Made by a program: the position numbers and the translations under genes. 64,000 nucleotides of DNA from Mesorhizobium sp. B2-7-1 (GTDB lineage: Bacteria > Pseudomonadota > Alphaproteobacteria > Rhizobiales > Rhizobiaceae). The stretch covers positions 1-64,000 of the forward strand of contig NZ_VFUA01000004.1 in NCBI RefSeq assembly GCF_006440735.1, read 5' to 3'. This document shows positions 8,469 through 16,558 of the stretch, piece by piece. Position 1 is the first letter of the stretch, and every line of letters begins with the position of its first letter. The notes below the pieces were generated by a model that was not told where the DNA came from, did no database searches, and was given only the letters and a program-made list of their open reading frames with translations.

Positions 8469-9491
8469 ATGACCGCGACCAACCCGATTGACGCCCTGCT
8501 TGCCGAAAAGGGCGTGCTCCTGGCCGACGGCGCCACCGGCACCAATCTGTTCGCCATGGGTCTGGAAGCCGGCGAAGCGCCGGAGCTGCTCAATGAGACG
8601 TCGCCCGAGACGATCGCCAGCCTGCATCGGAATTTCGTCGATGCCGGCGCCGATATCATTCTGACCAACTCCTTCGGCGGCACCCGCCACCGGCTGAAGC
8701 TGCATCATGCGCAGGATCGCGTGCACGAGCTGAACAAGCGCGCCGCCGAGATCGCCCGTTCCGTTGCCGACAAGGCCGGCCGCAAGGTGATCGTCGCCGG
8801 CTCCGTCGGTCCGACCGGCGAATTGCTGGTGCCGCTCGGCGCCCTGACTTACGACGATGCCGTCGAGGCCTTTGCCGAGCAGATCGAGGGTCTCAAGGCC
8901 GGCGGCGCCGAAGTCGCCTGGATCGAGACCATGTCGGCGCCCGACGAGATCCGCGCCGCCGCGCAGGCCGCGATCCGCGTCGGCCTGCCCTATACCTATA
9001 CCGGTTCCTTCGACACGGCCGGCCGCACCATGATGGGCCTGCTGCCGAAGGACATCCACGCCGTCGCCGACGGCCTGTCGCAGGCCCCGCTCGGTGTCGG
9101 CGCCAATTGCGGCGTCGGCGCTTCCGATATCCTGGCCTCGCTGCTCGACATGACCGAGGCGAAGCCGGAGGCAACCGTGATCGTCAAGGGCAATTGCGGC
9201 ATTCCGGAATTCCGCGGCGCGGAGATCCACTATTCCGGCACGCCGGAATTGATGTCCGACTATGTGCGGCTGGCGGTCGATGCCGGCGCAAAAATTGTCG
9301 GCGGCTGCTGCGGCACCTCGTTCGCCCACCTCGCCGCCATGCGCAAGGCGCTCGACGCGCACACCAAGTCGACGCGCCCAACCGTCGAGACGATCGTCGA
9401 GCGTATCGGCCCGATGCGCAACAAGGTGGCGACGGCAAATACCCCGGAAACCAGCGAAGGCCGCCGCGAACGCAGGCGCAGCCGCGCCTGA
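8469..9491 (+). CDS. Homocysteine S-methyltransferase (split-MetH homocysteine-binding module; BHMT-like)
   Basis: 340 residues forming a single homocysteine S-methyltransferase barrel (PF02574). The zinc ligands are visible as C214 in GANCGVG and C280-C281 in GGCCGTS; the N-terminal LLADGATGTNLF is typical. It matches the first domain of MetH and the betaine-homocysteine methyltransferases. The other MetH modules are separate genes nearby (corrinoid 18406, methyl-THF 24754, reactivator 26140), so it probably makes methionine from homocysteine with a methyl-corrinoid donor. Direct use of betaine is the alternative. I place the start at 8469 because the earlier in-frame TTG at 8442 sits next to the operator; the ATG leaves the palindrome in the leader. 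The arginine-rich tail is probably disordered. Confidence 0.85.
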   Translation: MTATNPIDALLAEKGVLLADGATGTNLFAMGLEAGEAPELLNETSPETIASLHRNFVDAGADIILTNSFGGTRHRLKLHHAQDRVHELNKRAAEIARSVADKAGRKVIVAGSVGPTGELLVPLGALTYDDAVEAFAEQIEGLKAGGAEVAWIETMSAPDEIRAAAQAAIRVGLPYTYTGSFDTAGRTMMGLLPKDIHAVADGLSQAPLGVGANCGVGASDILASLLDMTEAKPEATVIVKGNCGIPEFRGAEIHYSGTPELMSDYVRLAVDAGAKIVGGCCGTSFAHLAAMRKALDAHTKSTRPTVETIVERIGPMRNKVATANTPETSEGRRERRRSRA

Positions 9492-9501
9492 CAGGCCTGC
9501 T

Positions 9502-9807
9502 TTATTCGCTGCTTTCAGCGTAGCGCGACAGCGCTGTGTTGAAATCGACGACGTTCTGGCTGTCGGAGCTCATCGTCATCAGGGCGCCCGACGCGCCCGG
9601 ATCGCTGATCTGCTCCAGCATCGCGCGAAAACGATCGTTGTTGAGCGCCGAAAGTGCGGTGTTGCGCGTCGCGCTGACATCGTTGCTGATACGCGCGGAT
9701 TCCGGCGTGGGGGCAGAAGGTGCCCGGACCGGCATGTTGTACACCGTCCCGCCCGCGTTCCCGGTTGTATTGATATGCACTGCTGATCCCTCAAACTCTA
9801 TCAGCAT
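9502..9807 (-). CDS. Hypothetical protein, 101 residues
   Basis: A small polar protein with no recognised domain, no signal peptide and no membrane segment. It sits between two larger genes, convergent with the homocysteine methyltransferase gene (10-base gap). A terminator at 9866-9899 separates it from the VWA gene upstream, so it would need its own promoter in the 58 bases between. I do not recognise it. Codon use looks ordinary, but a competing 92-residue frame exists on the other strand, so its reality is moderate. Confidence 0.45.
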   Translation of the reverse strand: MLIEFEGSAVHINTTGNAGGTVYNMPVRAPSAPTPESARISNDVSATRNTALSALNNDRFRAMLEQISDPGASGALMTMSSDSQNVVDFNTALSRYAESSE

Positions 9808-9865
9808 TGACTAACAGAAGCTCATTGCGATGATATTCCGGAAAAGCCACGCAATTTAACGATCG

Positions 9866-9899
9866 CAAAAAGGCCGGCAGGATTTGCCCCGCCGGCCTT
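9866..9899 (-). terminator. Rho-independent terminator after the VWA gene
   Basis: On the minus strand a 9-bp stem (AAGGCCGGC / GCCGGCCTT) with a 12-base loop is followed by a run of five T. It lies 28 bases beyond the stop codon at 9928. Confidence 0.8.
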
Positions 9900-9927
9900 C
9901 GCGATTCAGTCCCTGCCCTTCGGCCCT

Positions 9928-12123
9928 CTACTTGTTGCCGTCCAGCGATGCGGCCAGGCGCACCAGCGACAGGAACTCCGCCCTGTAGCCGAACGGATCG
10001 GCACCGCGCGCGGCGTTGGCGATCTCGGCGATCCGGTCATAGCCGAAATTCGCCGTCTGATCCTCGTCGCGCAGCTTCTGGCCGAAGGCGGCGACCGCAA
10101 CCGAGAAGCGCTGGTCGGTGCCGGCCGCGTCGAAGGACTTGACCTCGTTGGCGGCAGTGACCGGCGTGGTGATCAGCTTCGACACGTTCTCGTTCGGCAG
10201 CTTGTAGCGGATCTTGACGAAGGCATATTCGCCGGCATTGGCGACGCCGCCATTGTCGACCGTGGCCTGGCCGTAGCGCAGCGGGTCGACCTGTTCACCG
10301 CCGCTGCCCTTCAGCGTGATCTCATAGACCGCCGTCACCGAATGGCCCGAACCGATATCGCCGGCATCGACGCGGTCGTTGTTGAAATCCTCGCGCTTCA
10401 GAGCTCGCGTCTCATAGCCGACCAGCCGGTACTCCGACACTGCGGCCGGGTTGAACTCGACCTGGATCTTGACGTCCTTGGCGATGGTGAACAGCGTCGA
10501 GGAAGCGTCCTCGACCAGCACCTTCTCGGCCTCCGCCAGCGTGTCGATATAGGCGGCCGTGCCGTTGCCGTTCTGGGCGATGGTCTGCATCATCTGGTCG
10601 TTCAGATTGCCGCGGCCGAAGCCGAACACCGAGAGGAACACGCCCGTCTTGCGTTCCTTCTCGATCAGCCGCTTGAGGTCGTCGTCATCGGTCTGGCCGA
10701 CGTTGAAGTCGCCGTCGGTGGCGAGCATCACACGGTTGACGCCGTCCTTGACGAAGGATTGCTGGGCAAGCTTGTAGGCCTCGCGGATGCCTTCCTCGCC
10801 TGCCGTCGATCCGCCGGGCGCCAGATTGTCGATCGCCGCAAGGATCTTTTGCCTTTCCGCCGCCTTGGTCGGCATCAGCACCGTGCCGGCATTACCCGCA
10901 TAGGTGACGATCGAGACGGTGTCGTCGGCTTTGAGCTTGTTGACCAGCAAGCGGAAGGCGGATTTGAGCAGCGGCAGCTTGTCCGGCTCGTCCATGGAAC
11001 CCGAGACGTCGATCAGGAAGACCAGATTGGCCTTCGGCTGCTCAGCCGGCTTCACGTCGAAACCCTTGATCGCGACATGCATGAGCTTGGTGTGCTCGTT
11101 CCACGGCGTCGGCATGACGGTGACGGTCGAGTTGAATGGCGCCGCGGCCGAGTCCGGCCCCTTCCAGTCGTAGGGGAAGTAGTTGATCATCTCCTCGACA
11201 CGGACCGTGTCGGCCTGAGGCAGAGCGCCTTCCTTCAGCGAGCGCCGCACGAAGGAATAGGAGGCCGTGTCGACATCGATCGAGAAGGTTGAGACCGGGT
11301 CCTGCGCCGTTTCATGCACCGGATTGGTCTTGAAGGTCTCGATGCGGTCGCGGTTTTCCTCCTGCGGCTGCATCTGGTCGGCCGGCATGGGCGCGGGCTG
11401 CACCATCAGCTTGGAATCGACCATTGCGGGAGGAGACGCCGGCATCGCAGCAGCTTCCCCGGCCGGAGCCTGGTCGGCTCTCGCCGCTTCGTCTTGTGAT
11501 TGTGGCTTGAAGTTCATCATCACCCGGGAACGCGACCCGTCCTTGCCGCCGGCCGCGAACTGACCGCTCTCGGCCGGTGCCGGCGGGGGCAACGCATCGG
11601 GCGCCGCTTCCTGCTTGACCAGGCCGTCCACTTCCGTCGCCGGCTTGGCCGGCGTTGCCGGGACCACTTGCGAATTGGCTCGATACTCAGCGTCGGCGTC
11701 GGTCTTCTTCGCCTTGGCGGGCGCTGCTGCCAGCGGCTCGTTGATCGCGGGCTGTTCGGGCGCGGGCTTCTGCGCCGCCGGCTTGTCGGCCAAGGTCTCG
11801 GTGACCGTTCCGTTGCCGCCGATGACGGGCGGCTGTTCCTTCAGCATCTCGAAAGCGGCATAGCTGGCGATAGGCAGCGCGACCAGCGCGGTGATGGCCG
11901 GTGTGGCAATGAGTTTCCGTTGCATGATGTCTCTCCAGAGCTTTTGTGCTCGCTCCGTGAGACGAAGGCCCGCAGGCGTTCCTTGGGGGACAGCCGAAAT
12001 TCTTTCGTCCAAGTCGAAGGCCTGCATCGCGGCCGCGAGCGCGCGCGCCTTCGCCTCGCCGTCAGGCGCCGGTACCGCGATGTCGCGCAGCCTTTCGAGT
12101 TCGTTGTCGTCGACCATGGTCAC
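9928..12123 (-). CDS. von Willebrand factor type A domain protein (YfbK-like, with C-terminal DUF3520)
   Basis: 731 residues. The N-terminal ~80 residues are cytoplasmic and resemble an anti-sigma-like stalk. One membrane helix follows (LIATPAITALVALPIASYAAF, roughly 91-111), then a long Pro/Ala-rich linker, a VWF_N segment, a VWA domain with the MIDAS motif DVSGSMD, and a C-terminal DUF3520 region. The bulk is therefore periplasmic. Its start overlaps the ECF sigma factor gene by 4 bases (ATGA), so the pair is one operon, and the cytoplasmic N-terminus may hold that sigma factor; this last point is inference. A terminator lies just downstream. Confidence 0.85.
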   Translation of the reverse strand: MTMVDDNELERLRDIAVPAPDGEAKARALAAAMQAFDLDERISAVPQGTPAGLRLTERAQKLWRDIMQRKLIATPAITALVALPIASYAAFEMLKEQPPVIGGNGTVTETLADKPAAQKPAPEQPAINEPLAAAPAKAKKTDADAEYRANSQVVPATPAKPATEVDGLVKQEAAPDALPPPAPAESGQFAAGGKDGSRSRVMMNFKPQSQDEAARADQAPAGEAAAMPASPPAMVDSKLMVQPAPMPADQMQPQEENRDRIETFKTNPVHETAQDPVSTFSIDVDTASYSFVRRSLKEGALPQADTVRVEEMINYFPYDWKGPDSAAAPFNSTVTVMPTPWNEHTKLMHVAIKGFDVKPAEQPKANLVFLIDVSGSMDEPDKLPLLKSAFRLLVNKLKADDTVSIVTYAGNAGTVLMPTKAAERQKILAAIDNLAPGGSTAGEEGIREAYKLAQQSFVKDGVNRVMLATDGDFNVGQTDDDDLKRLIEKERKTGVFLSVFGFGRGNLNDQMMQTIAQNGNGTAAYIDTLAEAEKVLVEDASSTLFTIAKDVKIQVEFNPAAVSEYRLVGYETRALKREDFNNDRVDAGDIGSGHSVTAVYEITLKGSGGEQVDPLRYGQATVDNGGVANAGEYAFVKIRYKLPNENVSKLITTPVTAANEVKSFDAAGTDQRFSVAVAAFGQKLRDEDQTANFGYDRIAEIANAARGADPFGYRAEFLSLVRLAASLDGNK

Positions 12124-12683
12124 ACTTCCCCGGCTGAACGCATCAGCACTTTCAGCCGTTTCTTCGCTTCATGGATGTGCCAGGAAACCGTCGTCTCCGA
12201 GATCGCCATCACCTCCGCCGCCGCCGCGTGGTTGAGACCTTCGCCATAGACAAGCAGCACCGCGTCGCGCTGCTTGTCGGGCAGCGTCCGCACCGCCGCC
12301 CAAAGCGTTTCGGCGGGATCGTCGGCCTCGGCCAGTGCTTCGCCCGCAATCGACGCATAGGCGCCGTAGGCATCGGTCTTGGCGGTGTCGCGGGCGCGCT
12401 TGCGCATCAGGTCTCGCGAAGCGTTCAGCGTCATGGCATAGAGCCATGTCGTGAAGGCACCGCTGCCCTGATAGTCGCGGATCGCGCGGCCGAGCCGCAC
12501 GCAGACGTCCTGGGCGATGTCCTCGGCATCGGCCTTGCGGCCGCACCAGCGATAGGCGGCGCGATAGACGAAGCCATAGTGCCTTTCGAGCAATCTGCCG
12601 AAAGCCCCCCTGTCTCCGTCCCTCGCCCGCCCGATCAATTCGGCATCGGAGGCTTCGCTGTCGTCCAGCATCATCGCCATCAT
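12120..12683 (-). CDS. RNA polymerase ECF-type sigma factor
   Basis: 187 residues with sigma region 2 (residues ~20-85, including HYGFVYRAAYRWCG and DAEDIAQDV) and region 4 (residues ~120-175, ETTVSWHIHEAKKRLK as the recognition helix). It heads a two-gene operon with the VWA membrane protein, overlapping it by 4 bases. The start ATG is preceded by further in-frame Met codons (MMAMM), so the exact start is uncertain by a few residues. The stress signal and target promoters are unknown. Confidence 0.9.
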   Translation of the reverse strand: MMAMMLDDSEASDAELIGRARDGDRGAFGRLLERHYGFVYRAAYRWCGRKADAEDIAQDVCVRLGRAIRDYQGSGAFTTWLYAMTLNASRDLMRKRARDTAKTDAYGAYASIAGEALAEADDPAETLWAAVRTLPDKQRDAVLLVYGEGLNHAAAAEVMAISETTVSWHIHEAKKRLKVLMRSAGEV

Positions 12684-12753
12684 TTGCCTGTTGGACGAAG
12701 GCTAATGACCAATCCTTGGGGCGATGAAAAGATTTTTTTGCGGCAGCGCATTT

Positions 12754-12804
12754 CCTTCTCCCCGTTTACGGGGAGAAGGTGTCCGAAGGACGGATGAGGG
12801 GCGG
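12754..12804. repeat. Short intergenic palindromic repeat (CTTCTCCCCG type)
   Basis: A hairpin of CCTTCTCCCCG and CGGGGAGAAGG around four bases is followed by a GTCCGAAGGACGGATGAGGG tail. I recall this composite as a common dispersed intergenic repeat in Mesorhizobium and relatives. It lies between the sigma-factor promoter region and the convergent end of the dienelactone hydrolase gene. Confidence 0.7.
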
Positions 12805-12862
12805 CGCTGACATTCGAAGGCTCGCGCCGCACAGCGCGCCCTCCGCGACCTGCGAGAGATGG

Positions 12863-13606
12863 TTATCCGAGCGTCTCTTTGAAGAACGTCCCCAGCCGCT
12901 TCCAATGGCGCTCGGCGCCCGCCTCGTCGTAAACGCTATGGTCCTTGATGCACCAGCCATGGCCGACGCCGACATAGTTTTCGATCGCATGGTCGACTTC
13001 GGCGACCCTGAGCGCTTCCGCCAGCCGCGCCGACTGTTCCGGCGGGAAGCTGCGATCGACGCCGGCAACCCCGACATAGACGCGCGCCTTGATCGAGGCG
13101 GCCTTGCGGTGCGGGCTGTCCGGCGCGTCGCTGGCCAGATTGCCGCCATGGAAGCTCGCCGCGGCGGCGATGCGGTCGGGATGGGCTGCCGCCGCGTTCA
13201 GCGCCCGCGCTCCGCCCATGCAATAGCCGACGACGCCGATCGGCCCATCGATGCCTTCGGCCGTGAGCGCATTGAGGAAGGCCGCGTTGTCGCGAATGGT
13301 CATCTCCTGCGTCGTGCCGGTGACAAGCGCCATCAATTTGGTCTTGGTTTCCTCCACCGCGAAGGCGGTCTTGGCGTCGAACGGCCCATAGGGCGCGTTG
13401 CGATAAAAGAGATCGGGCACCAGCACCGCATAGCCATCGCCGGCAAGCCGCTCGGCCATCTCGTCGAGCGCCGGGCGCGGCCCGAAGGCGTCCATATAGA
13501 GGATGACGCCGGCACCGGCTTTGGTGGACGGTCGGAAAAGGCCCGCCCTTGCCACGCCGTCAAGCGTCTTGATCTGAAGGTCCTGCTTCGCCATCGCCTG
13601 CTCCAT
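12863..13606 (-). CDS. Dienelactone hydrolase family protein
   Basis: 247 residues, alpha/beta-hydrolase fold of the dienelactone hydrolase class. The nucleophile elbow is GYCMGG with C129, the catalytic histidine lies in GVGHGW near residue 214, and an acidic residue sits between them (GVDRSFPPE segment). Dienelactone hydrolases cleave cyclic esters in chlorocatechol breakdown, but most chromosomal members have unknown substrates. It stands alone; the next minus-strand gene upstream ends 106 bases away. An alternative start at the second Met (residue 5) is possible. Confidence 0.82.
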   Translation of the reverse strand: MEQAMAKQDLQIKTLDGVARAGLFRPSTKAGAGVILYMDAFGPRPALDEMAERLAGDGYAVLVPDLFYRNAPYGPFDAKTAFAVEETKTKLMALVTGTTQEMTIRDNAAFLNALTAEGIDGPIGVVGYCMGGARALNAAAAHPDRIAAAASFHGGNLASDAPDSPHRKAASIKARVYVGVAGVDRSFPPEQSARLAEALRVAEVDHAIENYVGVGHGWCIKDHSVYDEAGAERHWKRLGTFFKETLG

Positions 13607-13711
13607 TTATCGGATGGGCGATACATATCCGCGCCAATGACCAGGGCAAGGCATCAGCCGGATCCGGCGGTCAACATTTCGTGCGGGCGCTACGGCGTCC
13701 CACCCACGAAA

Positions 13712-15013
13712 TCAACTCTGGTCCTCGATGGGCAAGGTTCTTGCGCCGACATGCAAGGCGCGGCCGGCGCCGAACCCCATGATTGCCGCGCCGAGCCCGA
13801 GCGCTACGAACAGGAAGGCCGATCCCGAGAAACTACCGGTCCAGCCGCGGATCAACCCCACCAGCAGCGGGCCGAAGGCGGCAAGCACATAGCCGACACC
13901 TTGCGCCATGCCCGACAGATGCGCCGCGACATGCGAGTCCGGAGAACGCAGCACGATCAGGGTCATGGCGGCTGCGATCAGACCACCCTGCCCGATGCCT
14001 TGCAGAACAGCCCAGACCAGCACCGTCGAGGTCGGTGCGAAAAGAATGCCGAACAGCGCGGCCACCGCGATCGCAACAAGCGCCACGTTGATGCCGCGCT
14101 GGTTGCTCAGCCGCACGGCGATGGACGGCACCGCAAGGCAGGTGATGACCTGCGCCATCACGGACACCGATGCGATGGCGCCGGCGGTTGCCGCATCGAA
14201 GCCTCGCTCGCGCAGGATCGGCGCCAGCCAGCCGAAGACGCAATAAGCCAGCGCCGACTGCAGGCCCATGAACAAGGTCACCTGCCACGCAAGACGATCG
14301 CGCCAGAGGCCGACGACGCGAAAGCCGCGATGGCTTGCCTGCCGCCGGCTGCCCAGGGCCTGTGGGATCCATATCGCCAGCATGAGCAAGGTCGGCACCG
14401 CCCAGGCACCGAGCGCGCTCGACCACGAACCGGTGACGAAATGCTCGATCGGCAGCGTGAGGCCGGCGGCGGCGGCCGAACCCGCGCAAAGCGCCATGGT
14501 GTAGAGGCCGGTCATGACCGCGGCGCTGTCGGCGAAGTCACGCTTGACCAGTCCAGGCAACAGCACGTTGCCGATGGCGATGGCGCCGCCGGCAAGGAAG
14601 GTCGCGGCGAACAGCAATGGAACCGATCCGAACCAGCGCAGTCCGGTTCCCAACGCCAGCACGACAAGCGCGCCGAGCAAGGCCCGTTCGGCGCCGTAGC
14701 GCTGGGCAAGCCTCGGCGCAAACGGGGCAAACAGGCCGAGACAGAGCACCGGCAGCGTCGTCAGCAGGCTGGCGCCCGTCGTCGAGAGCCCGGTCGCCTG
14801 CATCACTTCGGGCAACAGCACCGACAGGCTGGAAAACAACGGCCGCAGGTTGAAGGCGATCAGCACAAGGCTGGCGCCGAGCACGATACGCGCGGCGCGG
14901 CTGCGCAACTGCGGGGGCTGCGGCGGCGGCAGGCTGTCGGCCTCGGCGTCGATGAGGTTCAGCCCCTCGAGGGATTGCGCCTCCAGGTCGGGTTGGCGAA
15001 ATGTCTGGTTCAT
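13712..15013 (-). CDS. MFS transporter, CynX/NimT family
   Basis: 433 residues with about twelve hydrophobic segments after a polar N-terminal ~40 residues. The segment LIAFNLRPLFSSLSVLLPEV matches the CynX/NimT branch of the major facilitator superfamily (cyanate or 2-nitroimidazole exporters, mostly of unknown substrate). Its start overlaps the stop of the GntR regulator gene by 4 bases, so the two form an operon and the regulator probably controls this exporter. Confidence 0.85.
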   Translation of the reverse strand: MNQTFRQPDLEAQSLEGLNLIDAEADSLPPPQPPQLRSRAARIVLGASLVLIAFNLRPLFSSLSVLLPEVMQATGLSTTGASLLTTLPVLCLGLFAPFAPRLAQRYGAERALLGALVVLALGTGLRWFGSVPLLFAATFLAGGAIAIGNVLLPGLVKRDFADSAAVMTGLYTMALCAGSAAAAGLTLPIEHFVTGSWSSALGAWAVPTLLMLAIWIPQALGSRRQASHRGFRVVGLWRDRLAWQVTLFMGLQSALAYCVFGWLAPILRERGFDAATAGAIASVSVMAQVITCLAVPSIAVRLSNQRGINVALVAIAVAALFGILFAPTSTVLVWAVLQGIGQGGLIAAAMTLIVLRSPDSHVAAHLSGMAQGVGYVLAAFGPLLVGLIRGWTGSFSGSAFLFVALGLGAAIMGFGAGRALHVGARTLPIEDQS

Positions 15014-15687
15014 TGGGAAAGCAGTCTTTCAAACTGGGCAAGCACCGGCGCCATGAAGGCGTGAACGGCAGCAACCGCGCCGTCGGGATCGCCTGCGGCG
15101 ATGGCATCGAGGATGGCCGCGTGCGCCTGCTGGTCCGGTTCGGGCAGCTCGCCATCGATCGTGGCGTGGATGGTTTCGGTAATGGCGACGGTGAAGAAAT
15201 CATAGAGTTCCATCATCGCCTTGTTGCCGGACGCCGCGACGACCGATTTGTGGAAGGCAAGGTCGCGCTGGATGAAGGCTTCGCTTCCGCCGTCGGCGAC
15301 GCTACCGCGCTCGGCAAGCAGCTGACGCATCCGCTTGATGTCGGCGGGCGTGCGGCGCAAGGCGGCAAGCCGTGCCGCTTCAAGGTCGAGCGCGGCCCGC
15401 GCCTCCCATTGATCGCGCAGGCCGGTGCGCCTGACACGATCGAGAGCCGCGGACGCGTCGACGGTCGAGCGCACATAGGTGCCCGAGCCCTGGCGCGTAT
15501 CCAGCAACCCTTGCGAGACCAGCACCCTCACCGCCTCGCGCACGGTACCGCGACTGACGGCAAGCAGATCGCTGAGGACCGCCTCATTGGGCACGCGCTC
15601 GCCGACACCCCAGCGGCCGCTGACGATCTCAGCGCGCAGGCTTTCGGTGGCGCTGGTGGTAAGGTTGGTTCTGACGGCGGGTTGCAT
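15010..15687 (-). CDS. GntR-family (FadR-type) transcriptional regulator
   Basis: About 225 residues. A winged helix-turn-helix covers the first ~75 (NEAVLSDLLAVSRGTVREAVRVL) and an all-helical FCD ligand-binding domain follows (residues ~90-220), with an aspartate-histidine metal-site pattern typical of FadR-subfamily proteins (DLAFHK). It is co-transcribed with the CynX-like transporter. The frame extends to a TTG at 15702, but I choose the ATG at 15687 because a perfect operator palindrome lies immediately before it and an AGG sits 5 bases upstream. Autoregulation through that palindrome is likely. The effector is unknown. Confidence 0.85.
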   Translation of the reverse strand: MQPAVRTNLTTSATESLRAEIVSGRWGVGERVPNEAVLSDLLAVSRGTVREAVRVLVSQGLLDTRQGSGTYVRSTVDASAALDRVRRTGLRDQWEARAALDLEAARLAALRRTPADIKRMRQLLAERGSVADGGSEAFIQRDLAFHKSVVAASGNKAMMELYDFFTVAITETIHATIDGELPEPDQQAHAAILDAIAAGDPDGAVAAVHAFMAPVLAQFERLLSQ

Positions 15688-15688
15688 C

Positions 15689-15729
15689 GGCCTATTCATC
15701 AAGTCATCTGATGACTTGATGAATAGGCC
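15689..15729. promoter_or_regulatory. 41-bp perfect palindrome before the GntR gene (probable autoregulatory operator)
   Basis: Two exact 20-base arms (GGCCTATTCATCAAGTCATC and its complement) flank one central base at 15709. The core AAGTCATC-N-GATGACTT fits the GTC...GAC dyads bound by FadR-type GntR regulators. It abuts the ATG at 15687. Confidence 0.8.
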
Positions 15730-15773
15730 GACAGCCGATCACCGTCAAGCGCTTGCGAACAAACGACGACCGA

Positions 15774-16469
15774 TCAGGCGGCGGCGCGCGCGAAACTCGC
15801 CATATGGAAGGCCTGGACCTCCGCTGGGTAGCGATAGGCCACGCCAAAGGGGCAGGCGTTGCGATCGAGGCAGCCGCCGCTCCGGCACGATCCCCCACGA
15901 GGGCCGCGCACATGGCCGAGACAGCTCTCATACGCAAAACCCTGTTCAGAATAGGCGTCGACAGGACAGGATTTAAGGCAAGGTTTTGCGACACATGTGT
16001 CGCAAAGATGAATCGCCTCATGAGCTTCGGACTGAGAAATCTCGTCCTCGAACAGCAACGCGCCGCGATAGGCGTGCCATAGCCCGTACTGGGGATGCAT
16101 AAGTATGCCGAGCGGCGACGGCTTCAGTCGCTCGGCACGCATCGCCCATTGCTGGAACGGCAGATAGGGCCGGTCGGACGGCGAAATAGCGCGCGCACCG
16201 CAGCCCTGCGCGACGGCGCCGATCACCTCGCGCGACCAGGTGTCGAGTGGATTGGCGATGTCCCTCGCCTGCTGCCGAAGCCAGCGCTGGAAATGCGGCC
16301 ATGGCGCCGCGCCTGCCTGCCCGACCAGCAGCATCGATTTTGCCGGGGCGCCGGAAGGTCCGGCTGGCGCCGCCTCCTCGTCGCCGAAGCCGAAACCGCC
16401 GCGAAGGATCAGGCCACTGGCCGCAAGCACGGCCGCAATCTCCTCGACCGTGCCGCGGGAAAAAGTCAT
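15774..16469 (-). CDS. 4Fe-4S ferredoxin-type protein (QueG-like C-terminal region)
   Basis: 231 residues. The C-terminal half is cysteine-rich: C156, C159, C164 and C168 form a CxxCxxxxCxxxCP cluster motif, and C183, C195, C200 and C206 form a second set, suggesting two iron-sulfur clusters as in epoxyqueuosine-reductase-like ferredoxins. The N-terminal part has no recognised catalytic motif. It lies 90 bases behind mttB on the same strand, so it could be an electron donor for reducing corrinoid to Co(I); that link is inference from position. A perfect 22-bp palindrome falls inside the gene at the first CxxC codons (15985-16006). Confidence 0.7.
   Translation of the reverse strand: MTFSRGTVEEIAAVLAASGLILRGGFGFGDEEAAPAGPSGAPAKSMLLVGQAGAAPWPHFQRWLRQQARDIANPLDTWSREVIGAVAQGCGARAISPSDRPYLPFQQWAMRAERLKPSPLGILMHPQYGLWHAYRGALLFEDEISQSEAHEAIHLCDTCVAKPCLKSCPVDAYSEQGFAYESCLGHVRGPRGGSCRSGGCLDRNACPFGVAYRYPAEVQAFHMASFARAAA
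15985..16006. repeat. Perfect 22-bp palindrome inside the ferredoxin-like gene
   Basis: Arms TTTGCGACACA and TGTGTCGCAAA meet without a spacer. The sequence encodes the LCDTCVAK cluster motif, so it may be chance constrained by coding, but the half-site TGTCGCAAA recurs near several methyl-metabolism genes in this window (18245, 32942, 42285). Confidence 0.5.
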
Positions 16470-16558
16470 CCCTTCCGGTCCGGGTCGGAGAACGCGCTCC
16501 GCCAGACTTCCTTGTGAATGATGTTGGCGACTTTAGCCCGGCCTGAATCGGGCTCCTT

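Noticed and set aside
12779-15064. A 761-codon open frame on the plus strand
   Set aside because: It is antisense to the well-supported dienelactone hydrolase, CynX-like and GntR genes and has the Arg/Gly/His-rich composition of a shadow frame in GC-rich DNA.
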